Assembly: GCA_029933565.1 (NCBI GenBank)
Contig: JAOZNY010000001.1
Span: forward strand, 4,356 to 43,171
DNA from: Bacteroidales bacterium
GTDB lineage: Bacteria > Bacteroidota > Bacteroidia > Bacteroidales > F082
Reading direction: 5' to 3'
DNA: 38,816 nt
Shown: positions 25,129-33,747 of the stretch, piece by piece
How the letters are laid out: every line of letters begins with the position of its first letter
How positions within the stretch are numbered: the first letter of the stretch is position 1
Notes under the pieces: generated by a model
The model's input: the letters and a program-made list of their open reading frames with translations, nothing else
What the model was told of the DNA's origin: nothing
Database searches by the model: none
Translations under genes and position numbers: made by a program

Positions 25129-26433
25129 ATGGTAAACAAAATACTAGGCACAACCGGAACCAGAATACTAAATGCAGTATTCAATTTAGTTATTTTGGTA
25201 CTTATTGGCAGGCTTATCGGTAGCGAAGGACTTGGTATTATTGGTCTTGTGCTGGTGGCCATAACAATTATTCAAATTTTTATCGACCTTTTGGGAGGCG
25301 GTGGATTAATCTATTTTGCTTCGCGATTAAACCAAACAGCACTGCTACTTATCTCTTATTCTTGGATTATTATTGTACTTCTCCTGTTTTCATTAGTATT
25401 TCTTCTGCTGGCTAATTTATTCCTTGATTTTTATCTCACTGTAATTCCTAATAATCTGGAAACAACTATTTTACTACTTGCTTTTCTGAACGCATTAATG
25501 CAAACTCATTACAATCTTTTAATTGGGAAAGGAAAAATAAAGCAGTACAATATTGTTTTTACCATTCAGATTAGCGTATTGCTGTTTGCATTTTTATATT
25601 TTCTTTATGGTGAGGGAAAACACGAATTTAGTTCGTATTTAAACTCTTTAATGCTTTCTTATGGCATGGGTGCTTTATTAAGTTTTGCAGTTTTGATAAG
25701 GTATTTGAGAGCAACTCGTATAGAAAATGTAAAAGGAATTATCAGACAAATACTTGAGTTTGGTTTTATCAGTCAATTGGCAAATGGATTTCACATTTTA
25801 AACAAAAGGCTGAGTTTTTATTTTGTAAGTTCATTTTCAGGTTTGTCCTCACTTGGGGTTTACAATGCTGGTATTCAACTAACAGAAGGTTTAAGATTAA
25901 TCGGACAGAGTATTTCGCTGGTTCAGTTCAGTGAAATAGCAAATTCAAACGATAAAGATTTTGCAGTTTCAATAACTATTAAACTAATGAAACTTTCGGT
26001 TTTGTTAACAATACTTGGACTGGCAGTATTGCTGCTTATTCCCCAAAGTATTTACGAAATGCTGTTTACTATTGAGTTTTCGCAGTTGAAACTTATAATT
26101 TTTGCATTAAGCCCAGGTGTAATTGCCTTGTCGGCTAACACTATTTTTAGTCATTATTTTTCAGGCTTGGGAAATCCAAAAGTTAGTTTGTGGGCAAATA
26201 TTGTGGGCTTTGTTGCAACAGTAGTATTGGCAATTATTTTAATCCCTTTAATCGGGATTGTTGGCGCAGCCTTAACAACATCAATAAGTTATACAATAAC
26301 AGTAGTTTATCAATATTTTATTTTCAAAAAACAAACTGCAACAAAGTTTAATCAGTGGATGCTTACAGCAAAGGATTTAAGAGACTTTGTGAAAATTATT
26401 AAAGTATTAACAAAAACCAAAAACATTGACTAA
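25129..26433 (+). CDS. Oligosaccharide flippase family protein (Wzx-like)
   Basis: A 434-aa inner-membrane protein with about 12 hydrophobic segments, matching the polysaccharide-biosynthesis/MVF fold. The N-terminal helix region MVNKILGTTGTRILNAVFNLVILVLIGRLIG, with GSEGLGIIGL after it, is the standard start of these flippases; LGVYNAGIQL and a late SGLGNPKVSLWANIVGFVATVVLAIILIP block are also typical. It would turn lipid-linked glycan units from the cytoplasmic to the periplasmic face. Its substrate is unknown. The stop overlaps the TTG start of the EamA gene by 8 nt, so these are one operon. It is divergent to the GT2 fusion, consistent with shared glycan work. Confidence 0.85.
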   Translation: MVNKILGTTGTRILNAVFNLVILVLIGRLIGSEGLGIIGLVLVAITIIQIFIDLLGGGGLIYFASRLNQTALLLISYSWIIIVLLLFSLVFLLLANLFLDFYLTVIPNNLETTILLLAFLNALMQTHYNLLIGKGKIKQYNIVFTIQISVLLFAFLYFLYGEGKHEFSSYLNSLMLSYGMGALLSFAVLIRYLRATRIENVKGIIRQILEFGFISQLANGFHILNKRLSFYFVSSFSGLSSLGVYNAGIQLTEGLRLIGQSISLVQFSEIANSNDKDFAVSITIKLMKLSVLLTILGLAVLLLIPQSIYEMLFTIEFSQLKLIIFALSPGVIALSANTIFSHYFSGLGNPKVSLWANIVGFVATVVLAIILIPLIGIVGAALTTSISYTITVVYQYFIFKKQTATKFNQWMLTAKDLRDFVKIIKVLTKTKNID

Positions 26434-27364
26434 AAATACCAAAGGCATTATTCTGGCAGTTGCTTCGGCATTGGCTGTAAGCAATGTTTTCATATTTAGT
26501 AAAGCTGCTCTAAAGGAGGTTCATCTTGCGCAATTTGGTGTTTATTGGTTTGGACTTGGCATAATTTGGAATCTGATTTTTATTTTTGCACTGAAAAAGC
26601 ATAAAAAAATTGCTCTCCTCAATAAGAGCTCATTTAAGGCACTGGGCCTAATTGCCGTTTTGGAGATGTTCGCCACTATATTTTTCTTCCTTGCAATTAA
26701 TACTGTTGATAATCCAACCATAGTTTCTTTTCTAGCAAATATTAATCCCTTCATAATTACTGTTTTGGGTTTCTTTTTGCTAAAAGAGCGGTTTAATTTA
26801 ACTGAAGGTTTTGGAATGGCAATAACCCTTATTGGAGCATTTATTATTTCCTTTAAGGGAAGTGTATTGGGAGAACTATTTATTAATGGTACTCAGTATG
26901 TAGTCTTGTCGGGTATTATTTATGCTTTCTCCAATATAGTAGCTAAAAAGAATATTAAAAAACTCGATGCGTCGTTTCTGGCAATGTCACGTTTATTATT
27001 ACTGTTTATTGCTTCTTTTGGAAGCATGCTTTACTTTAACCTAAGTTTCGAACTTCCAAAATCAGCCATGATAAATATATCCATTGGCTCGGTGCTAGGA
27101 CCATTTTTTACTGCAACTCTGGGTTATCTGGCATTAAAATATATTGAAATCTCAAAAGCCTCAATGATTAGCAGTGTTAGAAGTTTGTTTGTTCTTATTG
27201 GTTCCTTTTTGTTTTTCGGAAATATTCCGGGTAGCATACAGTTAATTGGTGGTACGTTTACTATTTTAGGAGTTATATTAATATCAATGGGAAAGATTAG
27301 GCTGAAAAGGAATGCGGCTGTTAAGAGACAGGAAACAGGAGCGAAGAATCAGGATATAAGATAA
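26426..27364 (+). CDS. EamA/DMT family transporter
   Basis: A 312-aa protein with 10 membrane helices in two repeated EamA halves: residues about 5-140 (ALAVSNVFIFSKAALKEV... PFIITVLGFFLLKERFNLTEG) and about 155-290 (YAFSNIVAKKNIKK ... GGTFTILGVILISMGK). Such proteins export or import amino acids, nucleotide sugars or other small metabolites. The start is a TTG inside the end of the flippase gene; no ATG precedes the first helix, so translation is probably coupled. The last residues (VKRQETGAKNQDIR) are encoded by AG-rich low-complexity DNA, possibly a repeat that extended the frame. Confidence 0.85.
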   Translation: MTKNTKGIILAVASALAVSNVFIFSKAALKEVHLAQFGVYWFGLGIIWNLIFIFALKKHKKIALLNKSSFKALGLIAVLEMFATIFFFLAINTVDNPTIVSFLANINPFIITVLGFFLLKERFNLTEGFGMAITLIGAFIISFKGSVLGELFINGTQYVVLSGIIYAFSNIVAKKNIKKLDASFLAMSRLLLLFIASFGSMLYFNLSFELPKSAMINISIGSVLGPFFTATLGYLALKYIEISKASMISSVRSLFVLIGSFLFFGNIPGSIQLIGGTFTILGVILISMGKIRLKRNAAVKRQETGAKNQDIR

Positions 27365-27403
27365 TGCATACCTCTTATTGAAAAAGAAAAGGATAAATAG
27401 CAA

Positions 27404-28039
27404 ATGAATACTACATCAAAATTTCTCAGAAAATTATTTCCAAGTATTGAACTTGTTGAAAGACTTGAGCAGGAAACTTCCTTAATGGAGATTCCTGAAA
27501 ACGAGAGTATTCTGGAAATTGACGATTACATTAAAATAATTCCTTTGGTTGTTGAAGGCAGAATAAAGGTAATGCGAAATGATGAATCGGGAAAGGAGAT
27601 ACTGCTTTATTATATAAATCCGGGGGAGAGTTGTGCTCTTTCGATTGCTGCCGGACTTAACAATAAAAAAAGTGTGGCATTCGCTGTTACCGACAGTAAA
27701 ACCAAATTACTGGCAATTCCAATCGATAAATTGGAAAGCATGATAAAAACTTTTCCATATCTAAATAAATTTGTTCTTGAACTATTTCACCAAAGGTTCA
27801 ACGAACTAATCGATTTCATCGATGCCATAAGTTTTAAGAATATCGATGCCAGGCTGATCGAGTATCTTCAAAAAAAATCTGATAATACTAATAATATGTT
27901 TGTGAATATTACCCACAGAGAGATTGCCGAAGATTTGGGTACGGCCCGCGAGGTGGTTTCTCGACTTTTAAAACAACTGGAAAAGCAAGGTAAAATTAAA
28001 AACTACCGAGGAAAGATTGAAATTATTAGTCTTATGTAA
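27404..28039 (+). CDS. Crp/Fnr family transcriptional regulator
   Basis: A 211-aa regulator. The N-terminal cyclic-nucleotide-binding-like barrel (about 20-125) includes VVEGRIKVMRNDESGKEILLYYINPGESCALSIA. The C-terminal winged helix-turn-helix is at about 165-205 (ITHREIAEDLGTAREVVSRLLKQLEKQGKI). The ligand segment has neither the Arg-Ser pair that binds cAMP in CRP nor an Fnr-like Cys cluster near the N-terminus, so the signal is probably not cAMP or oxygen by an Fe-S cluster; one Cys (in GESCALS) remains. It lies 39 nt after the EamA gene and just before a DUF2892 gene, a pairing common in Bacteroidetes where these regulators sit with sulfur- or stress-linked genes (recollection, not searched). 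Confidence 0.9.
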   Translation: MNTTSKFLRKLFPSIELVERLEQETSLMEIPENESILEIDDYIKIIPLVVEGRIKVMRNDESGKEILLYYINPGESCALSIAAGLNNKKSVAFAVTDSKTKLLAIPIDKLESMIKTFPYLNKFVLELFHQRFNELIDFIDAISFKNIDARLIEYLQKKSDNTNNMFVNITHREIAEDLGTAREVVSRLLKQLEKQGKIKNYRGKIEIISLM

Positions 28040-28050
28040 CTTTAGTCACC
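28035..28050 (+). promoter_or_regulatory. CRP-like half-symmetric site ahead of the DUF2892 gene
   Basis: TGTAA-ctttag-TCACC matches TGTGA-N6-TCACA at 8 of 10 positions. Its centre is about 43 bp before the start site implied by the -7 motif at 28072, which is where class II activators bind. It overlaps the stop codon of the Crp-family gene. Confidence 0.35.
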
Positions 28051-28071
28051 AACTTAATCTTAAACACGAAC

Positions 28072-28079
28072 TAATTTTG
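28072..28079 (+). promoter_or_regulatory. TAnnTTTG -7 motif for the DUF2892 gene
   Basis: TAATTTTG lies 24 nt ahead of the ATG at 28104. Confidence 0.5.
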
Positions 28080-28103
28080 CTGCATAATTTAAAAAAATAG
28101 ATC

Positions 28104-28289
28104 ATGAAGAAAAATGTAGGTTCAATCGACAAAATTATTAGAGTTATTCTAGCCATTATTATTGGTGCCCTTGGATATTATTATCAAACATGGTGGGGAT
28201 TAGTAGCAATAGTTCCTTTAGCAACGGCATTTATGAATTTTTGCCCCCTCTACCCTATTTTTGGTATTAGTTCTTGTGGCAAGAAGTAA
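28104..28289 (+). CDS. DUF2892 (YgaP-like) small membrane protein
   Basis: A 61-aa inner-membrane protein, MKKNVGSIDKIIRVILA..., with two hydrophobic stretches (about 10-28 and 30-48) and the family ending FCPLYPIFGISSCGKK. The two Cys in this tail are conserved in the family. DUF2892 also forms the membrane part of YgaP rhodaneses, linking it to sulfur metabolism; the free-standing version has no proven role. A strong terminator follows, and a regulator of the Crp/Fnr family precedes it with a possible site between them. Confidence 0.88.
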   Translation: MKKNVGSIDKIIRVILAIIIGALGYYYQTWWGLVAIVPLATAFMNFCPLYPIFGISSCGKK

Positions 28290-28307
28290 TTAAATACTAC
28301 TTAAAGT

Positions 28308-28347
28308 AAAAGGACTTTGTTGATTAACTTAGTCCTTTTATTTTTTT
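28308..28347 (+). terminator. Intrinsic terminator after the DUF2892 gene
   Basis: AAAAGGACT / AGTCCTTTT (9-bp stem), then A and seven T residues. Confidence 0.88.
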
Positions 28348-28384
28348 CATGAAAACTTAATAAGCTGAATCCCTTTGTATAAGC

Positions 28385-28412
28385 AGTTTTCAACATCTTT
28401 TGTTTGAAAACT
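28385..28412. promoter_or_regulatory. Inverted repeat upstream of parE
   Basis: AGTTTTCAA / TTGAAAACT, a perfect 9-bp arm with a 10-nt spacer, 37 bp before the parE -7 motif. It could be an operator; nothing more can be said. Confidence 0.35.
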
Positions 28413-28448
28413 ATTTAATAAATATGTTTAAGTACAAGCGCAAGTTGA

Positions 28449-28456
28449 TATTTTTG
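28449..28456 (+). promoter_or_regulatory. TAnnTTTG -7 motif for parE
   Basis: TATTTTTG lies 17 nt ahead of the ATG at 28474. Confidence 0.55.
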
Positions 28457-28473
28457 CCAGAAATTACAAATAA

Positions 28474-30336
28474 ATGTCGGCAGAATACACAGAGGATAGC
28501 ATACGGTCGTTGGATTGGAAGGAGCACATCAGGCTTAGGCCGGGTATGTACATTGGTAAGCTTGGAGATGGAAGTTCGCAGGATGACGGAATTTATGTAC
28601 TCTTAAAGGAGATAATAGATAACTCCATCGACGAATTTGTAATGGGACATGGTAATACCATTGAGGTTACTATTAGTGATAGGGAGGTTAGTGTACGCGA
28701 TTTTGGAAGGGGAATGCCTCTTGGAAAAGTTGATGCCTGCGTTAGCAAAATAAATACCGGAGCCAAATACGATTCAAAGGTATTTAAAAAGGCTGTTGGT
28801 TTGAATGGTGTTGGATCAAAGGCAGTTAATGCCTTGTCGCAATATTTTAAGGCTCAATCGATAAGGGAAAATAAAACCAAGTTAATTGAGTACCAAAGGG
28901 GTGCAGTAACCAAAGATGCTAAAATAGTAAGTAGTGATGAAAAAACGGGAACAATTATTTCCTTTATACCCGACACTGAGATTTTTGGAAATTATAAATA
29001 TCTTTTTGAATATGTTGAGGAAATGCTATGGAATTATGTGTTCCTTAACAATGGACTTACCATAGTTTTCAACGGTCAGAAAATGCAGGCTAAAAATGGC
29101 CTGATTGATTTATTGGAACATAATCTCAATGGAAACGGCCCACTGCTCTACCCTATCGTACACATTACAGAAGGCGATTTTGAATGTGCTTTCAGTCACA
29201 GTTCAAGAACTTATAGCGAAGAGTATTACTCTTTTGTAAATGGTCAGCATACTACTTCGGGAGGAACTCACCAAAATGCATTTAAGGAAGCAATTGTTAA
29301 AACAATACGTGAATTCTTTAATAAGGATTTTGAGACCAACGATATACGCACATCAATTTTTGCGGCAATGTCAATAAAAGTTCAGGAACCAATTTTTGAG
29401 TCACAGACTAAAACAAAATTGGGTTCTCAATATATTGAGCCTGACGGACAAACTATTAGAAACTACATTCACGACCTTGTAAAACGTAATCTCGATAATT
29501 ACCTACATATTAATAGCGAAGATGCAGAAATTTTGCATAGAAAAATCCTTCAGAATGAGAAGGAACGGAAAGATATGGCAGGTATTAAAAAACTTGCTCG
29601 TGAAAGTGTGAAGCGAGTTAGCCTTCATAACAAAAAACTTCGCGATTGTCGTATCCACCTTAACAGTCATCACGAAAAAAGGCTGGAAACAACTATATTT
29701 ATTACGGAGGGTGATTCGGCCAGTGGTTCAATAACCAAGTCGCGCGATGTTAAAACACAGGCAGTTTTTAGCCTTAAAGGTAAACCTTTGAATAGTTATG
29801 GTCTCAGTAAGAAAATTGTTTACCAAAACGAAGAATTTAACTTACTTCAATCGGCATTGAATATCGATGAAAGTATGGACGATCTTAGGTATAACAATAT
29901 TGTTGTTGCAACAGATGCCGATGTTGACGGTATGCATATCAGATTGCTTCTGCTAACTTTCTTTTTGCAGTTTTATCCCGATTTGGTAAAAGGAGGTCAT
30001 CTTTACATTTTACAGACTCCGCTATTTAGGGTAAGAAACAAAAAGGAAACATTGTATTGCTATAATGATAATGAAAGGAATAATGCAATCGATAAACTAA
30101 AACCAAATCCTGAAATAACACGATTTAAAGGACTTGGTGAAATCTCACCATCAGAGTTCAAGCATTTTATTGGAAACAATATCAGGCTCGAACCTGTAAT
30201 TCTAAAAGGAGAGTCAACAATAAATGAAACCCTTGAATTTTACATGGGAAAAAATACTCCAAAACGTCAGGAGTTTATAATCAATAATCTTCGTGTTGAA
30301 GAAAGTGTTAATTTGGATGATGTAAAGGTTGCCTAA
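28474..30336 (+). CDS. parE: DNA topoisomerase IV subunit B
   Basis: The ATPase subunit of the decatenase that separates daughter chromosomes; 620 aa. GHKL motifs: [22 protein letters not shown] and the lid [14 protein letters not shown]. The TOPRIM domain has [11 protein letters not shown] and [16 protein letters not shown] with the metal-binding Asp residues; [12 protein letters not shown] and the ending ...[16 protein letters not shown] are those of ParE. EGDSASGS replaces the usual EGDSAGGS. The opening [27 protein letters not shown] is the Bacteroidetes ParE form. The partner parC, which often follows, is absent; ttcA starts 10 nt later in the same direction. Confidence 0.92.
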   Translation: MSAEYTEDSIRSLDWKEHIRLRPGMYIGKLGDGSSQDDGIYVLLKEIIDNSIDEFVMGHGNTIEVTISDREVSVRDFGRGMPLGKVDACVSKINTGAKYDSKVFKKAVGLNGVGSKAVNALSQYFKAQSIRENKTKLIEYQRGAVTKDAKIVSSDEKTGTIISFIPDTEIFGNYKYLFEYVEEMLWNYVFLNNGLTIVFNGQKMQAKNGLIDLLEHNLNGNGPLLYPIVHITEGDFECAFSHSSRTYSEEYYSFVNGQHTTSGGTHQNAFKEAIVKTIREFFNKDFETNDIRTSIFAAMSIKVQEPIFESQTKTKLGSQYIEPDGQTIRNYIHDLVKRNLDNYLHINSEDAEILHRKILQNEKERKDMAGIKKLARESVKRVSLHNKKLRDCRIHLNSHHEKRLETTIFITEGDSASGSITKSRDVKTQAVFSLKGKPLNSYGLSKKIVYQNEEFNLLQSALNIDESMDDLRYNNIVVATDADVDGMHIRLLLLTFFLQFYPDLVKGGHLYILQTPLFRVRNKKETLYCYNDNERNNAIDKLKPNPEITRFKGLGEISPSEFKHFIGNNIRLEPVILKGESTINETLEFYMGKNTPKRQEFIINNLRVEESVNLDDVKVA

Positions 30337-30346
30337 AACCTTTATT

Positions 30347-31093
30347 ATGGGCACAAAGGGCGAATATTCAAAATACCAGATAAAACATATTGAGTTTGTG
30401 AAGAACAAACTTGCCAAGGCAGTTATCGATTATAAGATGATTGCAGATGGTGATAAAGTGCTTGTTGCAATTAGTGGGGGAAAAGACTCGCTGGTGCTGC
30501 TTGAAGCATTATCTGCTTTTAAAAAGTTTCAAAAGGTTGAGTTTGACCTTGTAGCTATTCACATAAACGTTATTGATGTTGCCTATGAGGTCAAACGCGA
30601 CTTTTTATTGGAACTTAGTAACTCCCTGGACGTAAAATTGGACTTTGTTGAAATTGAGGCAGGAATTGAAGACCGAGGCAAAAAAGCCCCTTGCTTTGTT
30701 TGCTCTTGGCATAGGCGTAAAACCTTGTTTACCTACGCAAAAGAAAATGGATTCAACAAACTAGCATTAGGCCATCACATGGATGATGCGGTTGAGACCT
30801 TAATATTGAATATGGCCTATCACGCAAATATTTCCTCACTTCCTGGTGTTCTCAGTATGTTTGATGGTGTACTGAGTTTGATAAGGCCGCTTATTTTACT
30901 GACCAACCACGATACCCAAGAATTTGCTAACATCAAGAAATATCCAAAATTAAAAACTGAATGTCCATTTGAAGACCTTACAAAAAGGACAACAGCAAGA
31001 AATTTAATAAAACAATTGGAACAAATCCATCCTAAGGCAAAACAAAATCTTTTTAAATCACTTAGCAATATTGATTTGGAGTATTTGCCATAG
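30347..31093 (+). CDS. ttcA: tRNA 2-thiocytidine biosynthesis protein TtcA-like
   Basis: A 248-aa PP-loop ATPase that thiolates cytidine 32 of certain tRNAs. The PP-loop is VAISGGKDSLVLLEAL (about residues 41-56). Three cysteines that would hold the [4Fe-4S] cluster are visible: the CxxC of PCFVCSWHR and the later Cys of LKTECPFE. LGHHMDDAVETLILNM is the second family block. The start is set at ATG 30347; the frame is also open from a TTG at 30329, but that lies inside parE. It is probably co-transcribed with parE (gap of 10 nt). Confidence 0.9.
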   Translation: MGTKGEYSKYQIKHIEFVKNKLAKAVIDYKMIADGDKVLVAISGGKDSLVLLEALSAFKKFQKVEFDLVAIHINVIDVAYEVKRDFLLELSNSLDVKLDFVEIEAGIEDRGKKAPCFVCSWHRRKTLFTYAKENGFNKLALGHHMDDAVETLILNMAYHANISSLPGVLSMFDGVLSLIRPLILLTNHDTQEFANIKKYPKLKTECPFEDLTKRTTARNLIKQLEQIHPKAKQNLFKSLSNIDLEYLP

Positions 31094-31518
31094 GGGGTTT
31101 ATTTCAACTTAAAAGACCAACTGCTTTGTTGGTGGTCATGTTCTGATGGCTTTGCCAATATTTTTTAATTTTTGAACGACGAATATCGATTAACGAATAA
31201 TGATTTAAGATGTAAATGAATTTCAAAAATTCTAAAATCGTTAATCAGTGTTCGATATTCAAAAAACAATAAGAACTTAAAACCCCCATATTGGTGTAAT
31301 CCAAAGCCACCTTCATAGAATGTGTGATTTTTACTAATTTGACAGGATTTCAAGTTTTACTGCTTTTGACAGGATTTACAGGTTTTATTGGAAAACCACC
31401 GTTCCTGAAAATACTGGACATGGTTGCTGCCTGAAAAATGTGCATAGACAAATTTGAAATATTTAAACATATAATAAAAACAATTCAAGAAAGCATGCTA
31501 GGCACGAGTCCCCTTTGT
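31094..31518. other. Repeat-rich intergenic region, no supported gene
   Basis: Holds three decayed dispersed repeats. (1) At 31181-31260, imperfect inverted repeats GAATATCGA / TCGATATTC and GATTAACGA / TCGTTAATC. (2) TTTGACAGGATTT twice, at 31338 and 31365 (27-nt period). (3) A small ACCAAC / GTTGGT hairpin at 31116-31133. A 62-codon frame on the minus strand is composed of the repeat wording and is not called. Confidence 0.6.
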
Positions 31519-31550
31519 CAACTCCCAACTTCTAACTTCCAACTCCCAAC
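31519..31550. repeat. Heptamer tandem array (CAACTTC-like)
   Basis: About 4.6 copies of a 7-bp unit, CAACTCC/CAACTTC/TAACTTC, ending 2 nt before the glnN stop codon. Typical slippage-prone low-complexity DNA. Confidence 0.75.
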
Positions 31551-31551
31551 C

Positions 31552-33741
31552 CTACTTCAGAAACAATAATTCCCTATACTTCGGCAAAGGCCATAACTCA
31601 TTATCAACCAAGAGTTCAAGTTTATCAACATCATTTCTTATATCATCAAAATATTTATAAACATTGTTACGGTAAGCATAACCTTTTTCGGTAATATCTT
31701 CAATTCTGTTTGCTACTTTCCTTGCTCCTACCATACTGTCGACCAACTCTTTAATAGAAGAAACATGTTCAGAGATCTGTTTTATTGTATTCAACTGGTT
31801 TCTGGATAGTTTTACATAGGTTTTCGAATCCAGAACATCTTTAAGTCCTTTGGCATTAACTATTAGCCTGTTTTGATATTTGATGGCTGTTGGAAGAATA
31901 TGGTTTATCGCAATATCGCCCATAACTCTGGCTTCAATCTGGATCTTCTTAATATACTTTTCCATTTTTATTTCATACCTAGCCTCCAGTTCCTTACGAT
32001 TCATAACATCGTGACTCTCAAAAACCTTAACCGTTTTATCAGATTTAAAAGCAGCTAGTGCTTCAGGAGTGGAACTGTGGTTTGACAATCCTCGTTTTTT
32101 GGCCTCTTTCTTCCATTCTTCGCTATAAGAATTACCTTCAAAACGAATATCTTTTGATTCGATAATGTATCTCTTTACAATATTAAAAATAGCATCATCC
32201 TTTTTAAGACCCTCTTTTATCAATTTGTCGACATCGGCTTTAAAATATGTTAGTTGGTCAGCCATTATTGTGTTAAGCACAAACATGGGCTTAGCCGTAT
32301 TGGCAGAAGAACCAACTGCCCTAAACTCAAATTTATTTCCTGTAAAAGCAAATGGCGAAGTACGGTTACGATCGGTATTGTCGAGTAAAATCTCAGGAAT
32401 TTTTGGAAAACCCAACGAGCCACTCGAATTATTAGAAGACTGCAGAGCCGCCTTTGAAGGCATACTTTCAATTTCGTTGAGGGTTTGTGTTATTTGCTCT
32501 CCCAGAAAAACCGAAATAATTGCCGGAGGGGCTTCATGGCCACCAAGTCGAAGATCGTTTCCTGCCGAAGCAATACTCGCCCTTATCAATTCTTCATTTT
32601 CATGAACTGCTTTTAAAATATTTGCTAAAATGCTTATAAATCTAAAATTGTCTTTTTTATCCTTACCGGGAGAAAGCAGATTAACGCCAGTATCAGTTGC
32701 CAGCGACCAGTTATTATGCTTACCTGAACCATTTACTCCGGCATAAGGTTTTTCGTGCAACAGCACCTTAAAATCATGCTTCTTGGAAACAGTATCCAAA
32801 AGGTGCATTAGCAATTGATTATGGTCAACTGCAATATTGACTTCCTCGTAAACAGGGGCACACTCAAACTGACTTGGTGCAACTTCGTTATGCCTAGTTT
32901 TTAAGGGAATACCAAGTTTATGCGATTCAATTTCCAACTCCTGCATAAATGCCAATGCCCTACGATTGATTGTTCCGAAATAATGGTCAGACAATTGCTG
33001 GTCCTTTGCAGAGGAATGACCAAAAACAGTTTTCCCCGTGAGGATAAGGTCGGGTCTGGCACTAAAAAGTGCATTGTCAACCAGAAAATATTCCTGTTCC
33101 CATCCTAAGTTAGGATATACTTTTTCAATATTCTTATCAAAATATTTACAAACCTGAGTTCCAATTTCATCCAATGCTTTTATGGATCGCAAAAGAGGTG
33201 TTTTATAATCAAGCGATTCTCCTGTATAGGCAACAAATATTGTAGGTATACAAAGAGTGCTGTCGATAATAAATGCCGGCGATGTAGGATCCCAGGCGGT
33301 ATATCCTCTTGCTTCAAAAGTACTTCTTATTCCACCACTTGGGAAACTCGAAGCATCTGGTTCTTGCTGTATAAGCGATGCTCCCTGAAATTCCTCAATT
33401 GCCAATCCATTACTCATAGGACTAACAAAAGAATCGTGCTTTTCGGCAGTGGAACCTGTTAAAGGGTGAAACCAATGTGTGTAATGTGTAGCTCCTTTAT
33501 TGGTTGCCCAGGCTTTCATTGCCGAAGCTATCTGATCTGTAATTTTCCTGTCAATACGAAAACCCTTATCAATTGCTTTCATAACTACCTTAAAAGCCTC
33601 CTTAGTGAGGTATTCCTTCATTACAGCCTGATTAAAAGTCATTGAACCATAATAGTCGGATATCTTTTTTGATGGGTAAACCACCTCTTTTACTTGTCTG
33701 TCGATTGTCTGCTCAAGGGCAACAAACCTAAAATTAGTCAT
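31552..33741 (-). CDS. glnN: Glutamine synthetase type III
   Basis: Makes glutamine from glutamate, ammonia and ATP. The 729-aa length is that of GSIII, much larger than GSI. Landmarks: the N-terminal MTNFRFVALEQTIDRQVKEV-type region with PSKKISDYYG, GATHYTHWFHPLTGSTAEKHDSF, SFPSGGIRSTFEARGYTAWDP, the metal-binding NLGWEQEYF, the ATP-site block HEKPYAGVNGSGKHNNWSLA, and FEFRAVGSSANTAKPM. It starts 6 nt after the stop of the symporter gene, with no room for a promoter, so the two are one operon. No terminator was found after it; the heptamer array lies there instead. Confidence 0.96.
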   Translation of the reverse strand: MTNFRFVALEQTIDRQVKEVVYPSKKISDYYGSMTFNQAVMKEYLTKEAFKVVMKAIDKGFRIDRKITDQIASAMKAWATNKGATHYTHWFHPLTGSTAEKHDSFVSPMSNGLAIEEFQGASLIQQEPDASSFPSGGIRSTFEARGYTAWDPTSPAFIIDSTLCIPTIFVAYTGESLDYKTPLLRSIKALDEIGTQVCKYFDKNIEKVYPNLGWEQEYFLVDNALFSARPDLILTGKTVFGHSSAKDQQLSDHYFGTINRRALAFMQELEIESHKLGIPLKTRHNEVAPSQFECAPVYEEVNIAVDHNQLLMHLLDTVSKKHDFKVLLHEKPYAGVNGSGKHNNWSLATDTGVNLLSPGKDKKDNFRFISILANILKAVHENEELIRASIASAGNDLRLGGHEAPPAIISVFLGEQITQTLNEIESMPSKAALQSSNNSSGSLGFPKIPEILLDNTDRNRTSPFAFTGNKFEFRAVGSSANTAKPMFVLNTIMADQLTYFKADVDKLIKEGLKKDDAIFNIVKRYIIESKDIRFEGNSYSEEWKKEAKKRGLSNHSSTPEALAAFKSDKTVKVFESHDVMNRKELEARYEIKMEKYIKKIQIEARVMGDIAINHILPTAIKYQNRLIVNAKGLKDVLDSKTYVKLSRNQLNTIKQISEHVSSIKELVDSMVGARKVANRIEDITEKGYAYRNNVYKYFDDIRNDVDKLELLVDNELWPLPKYRELLFLK

Positions 33742-33747
33742 AATTTA

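Noticed and set aside
31116-31133. Terminator for ttcA
   Set aside because: Six-bp stem with no T-tract; too weak to call.
31165-31353. 62-aa minus-strand frame after ttcA
   Set aside because: Its sequence is made of the dispersed inverted repeats and has no recognisable domain, start context or promoter.
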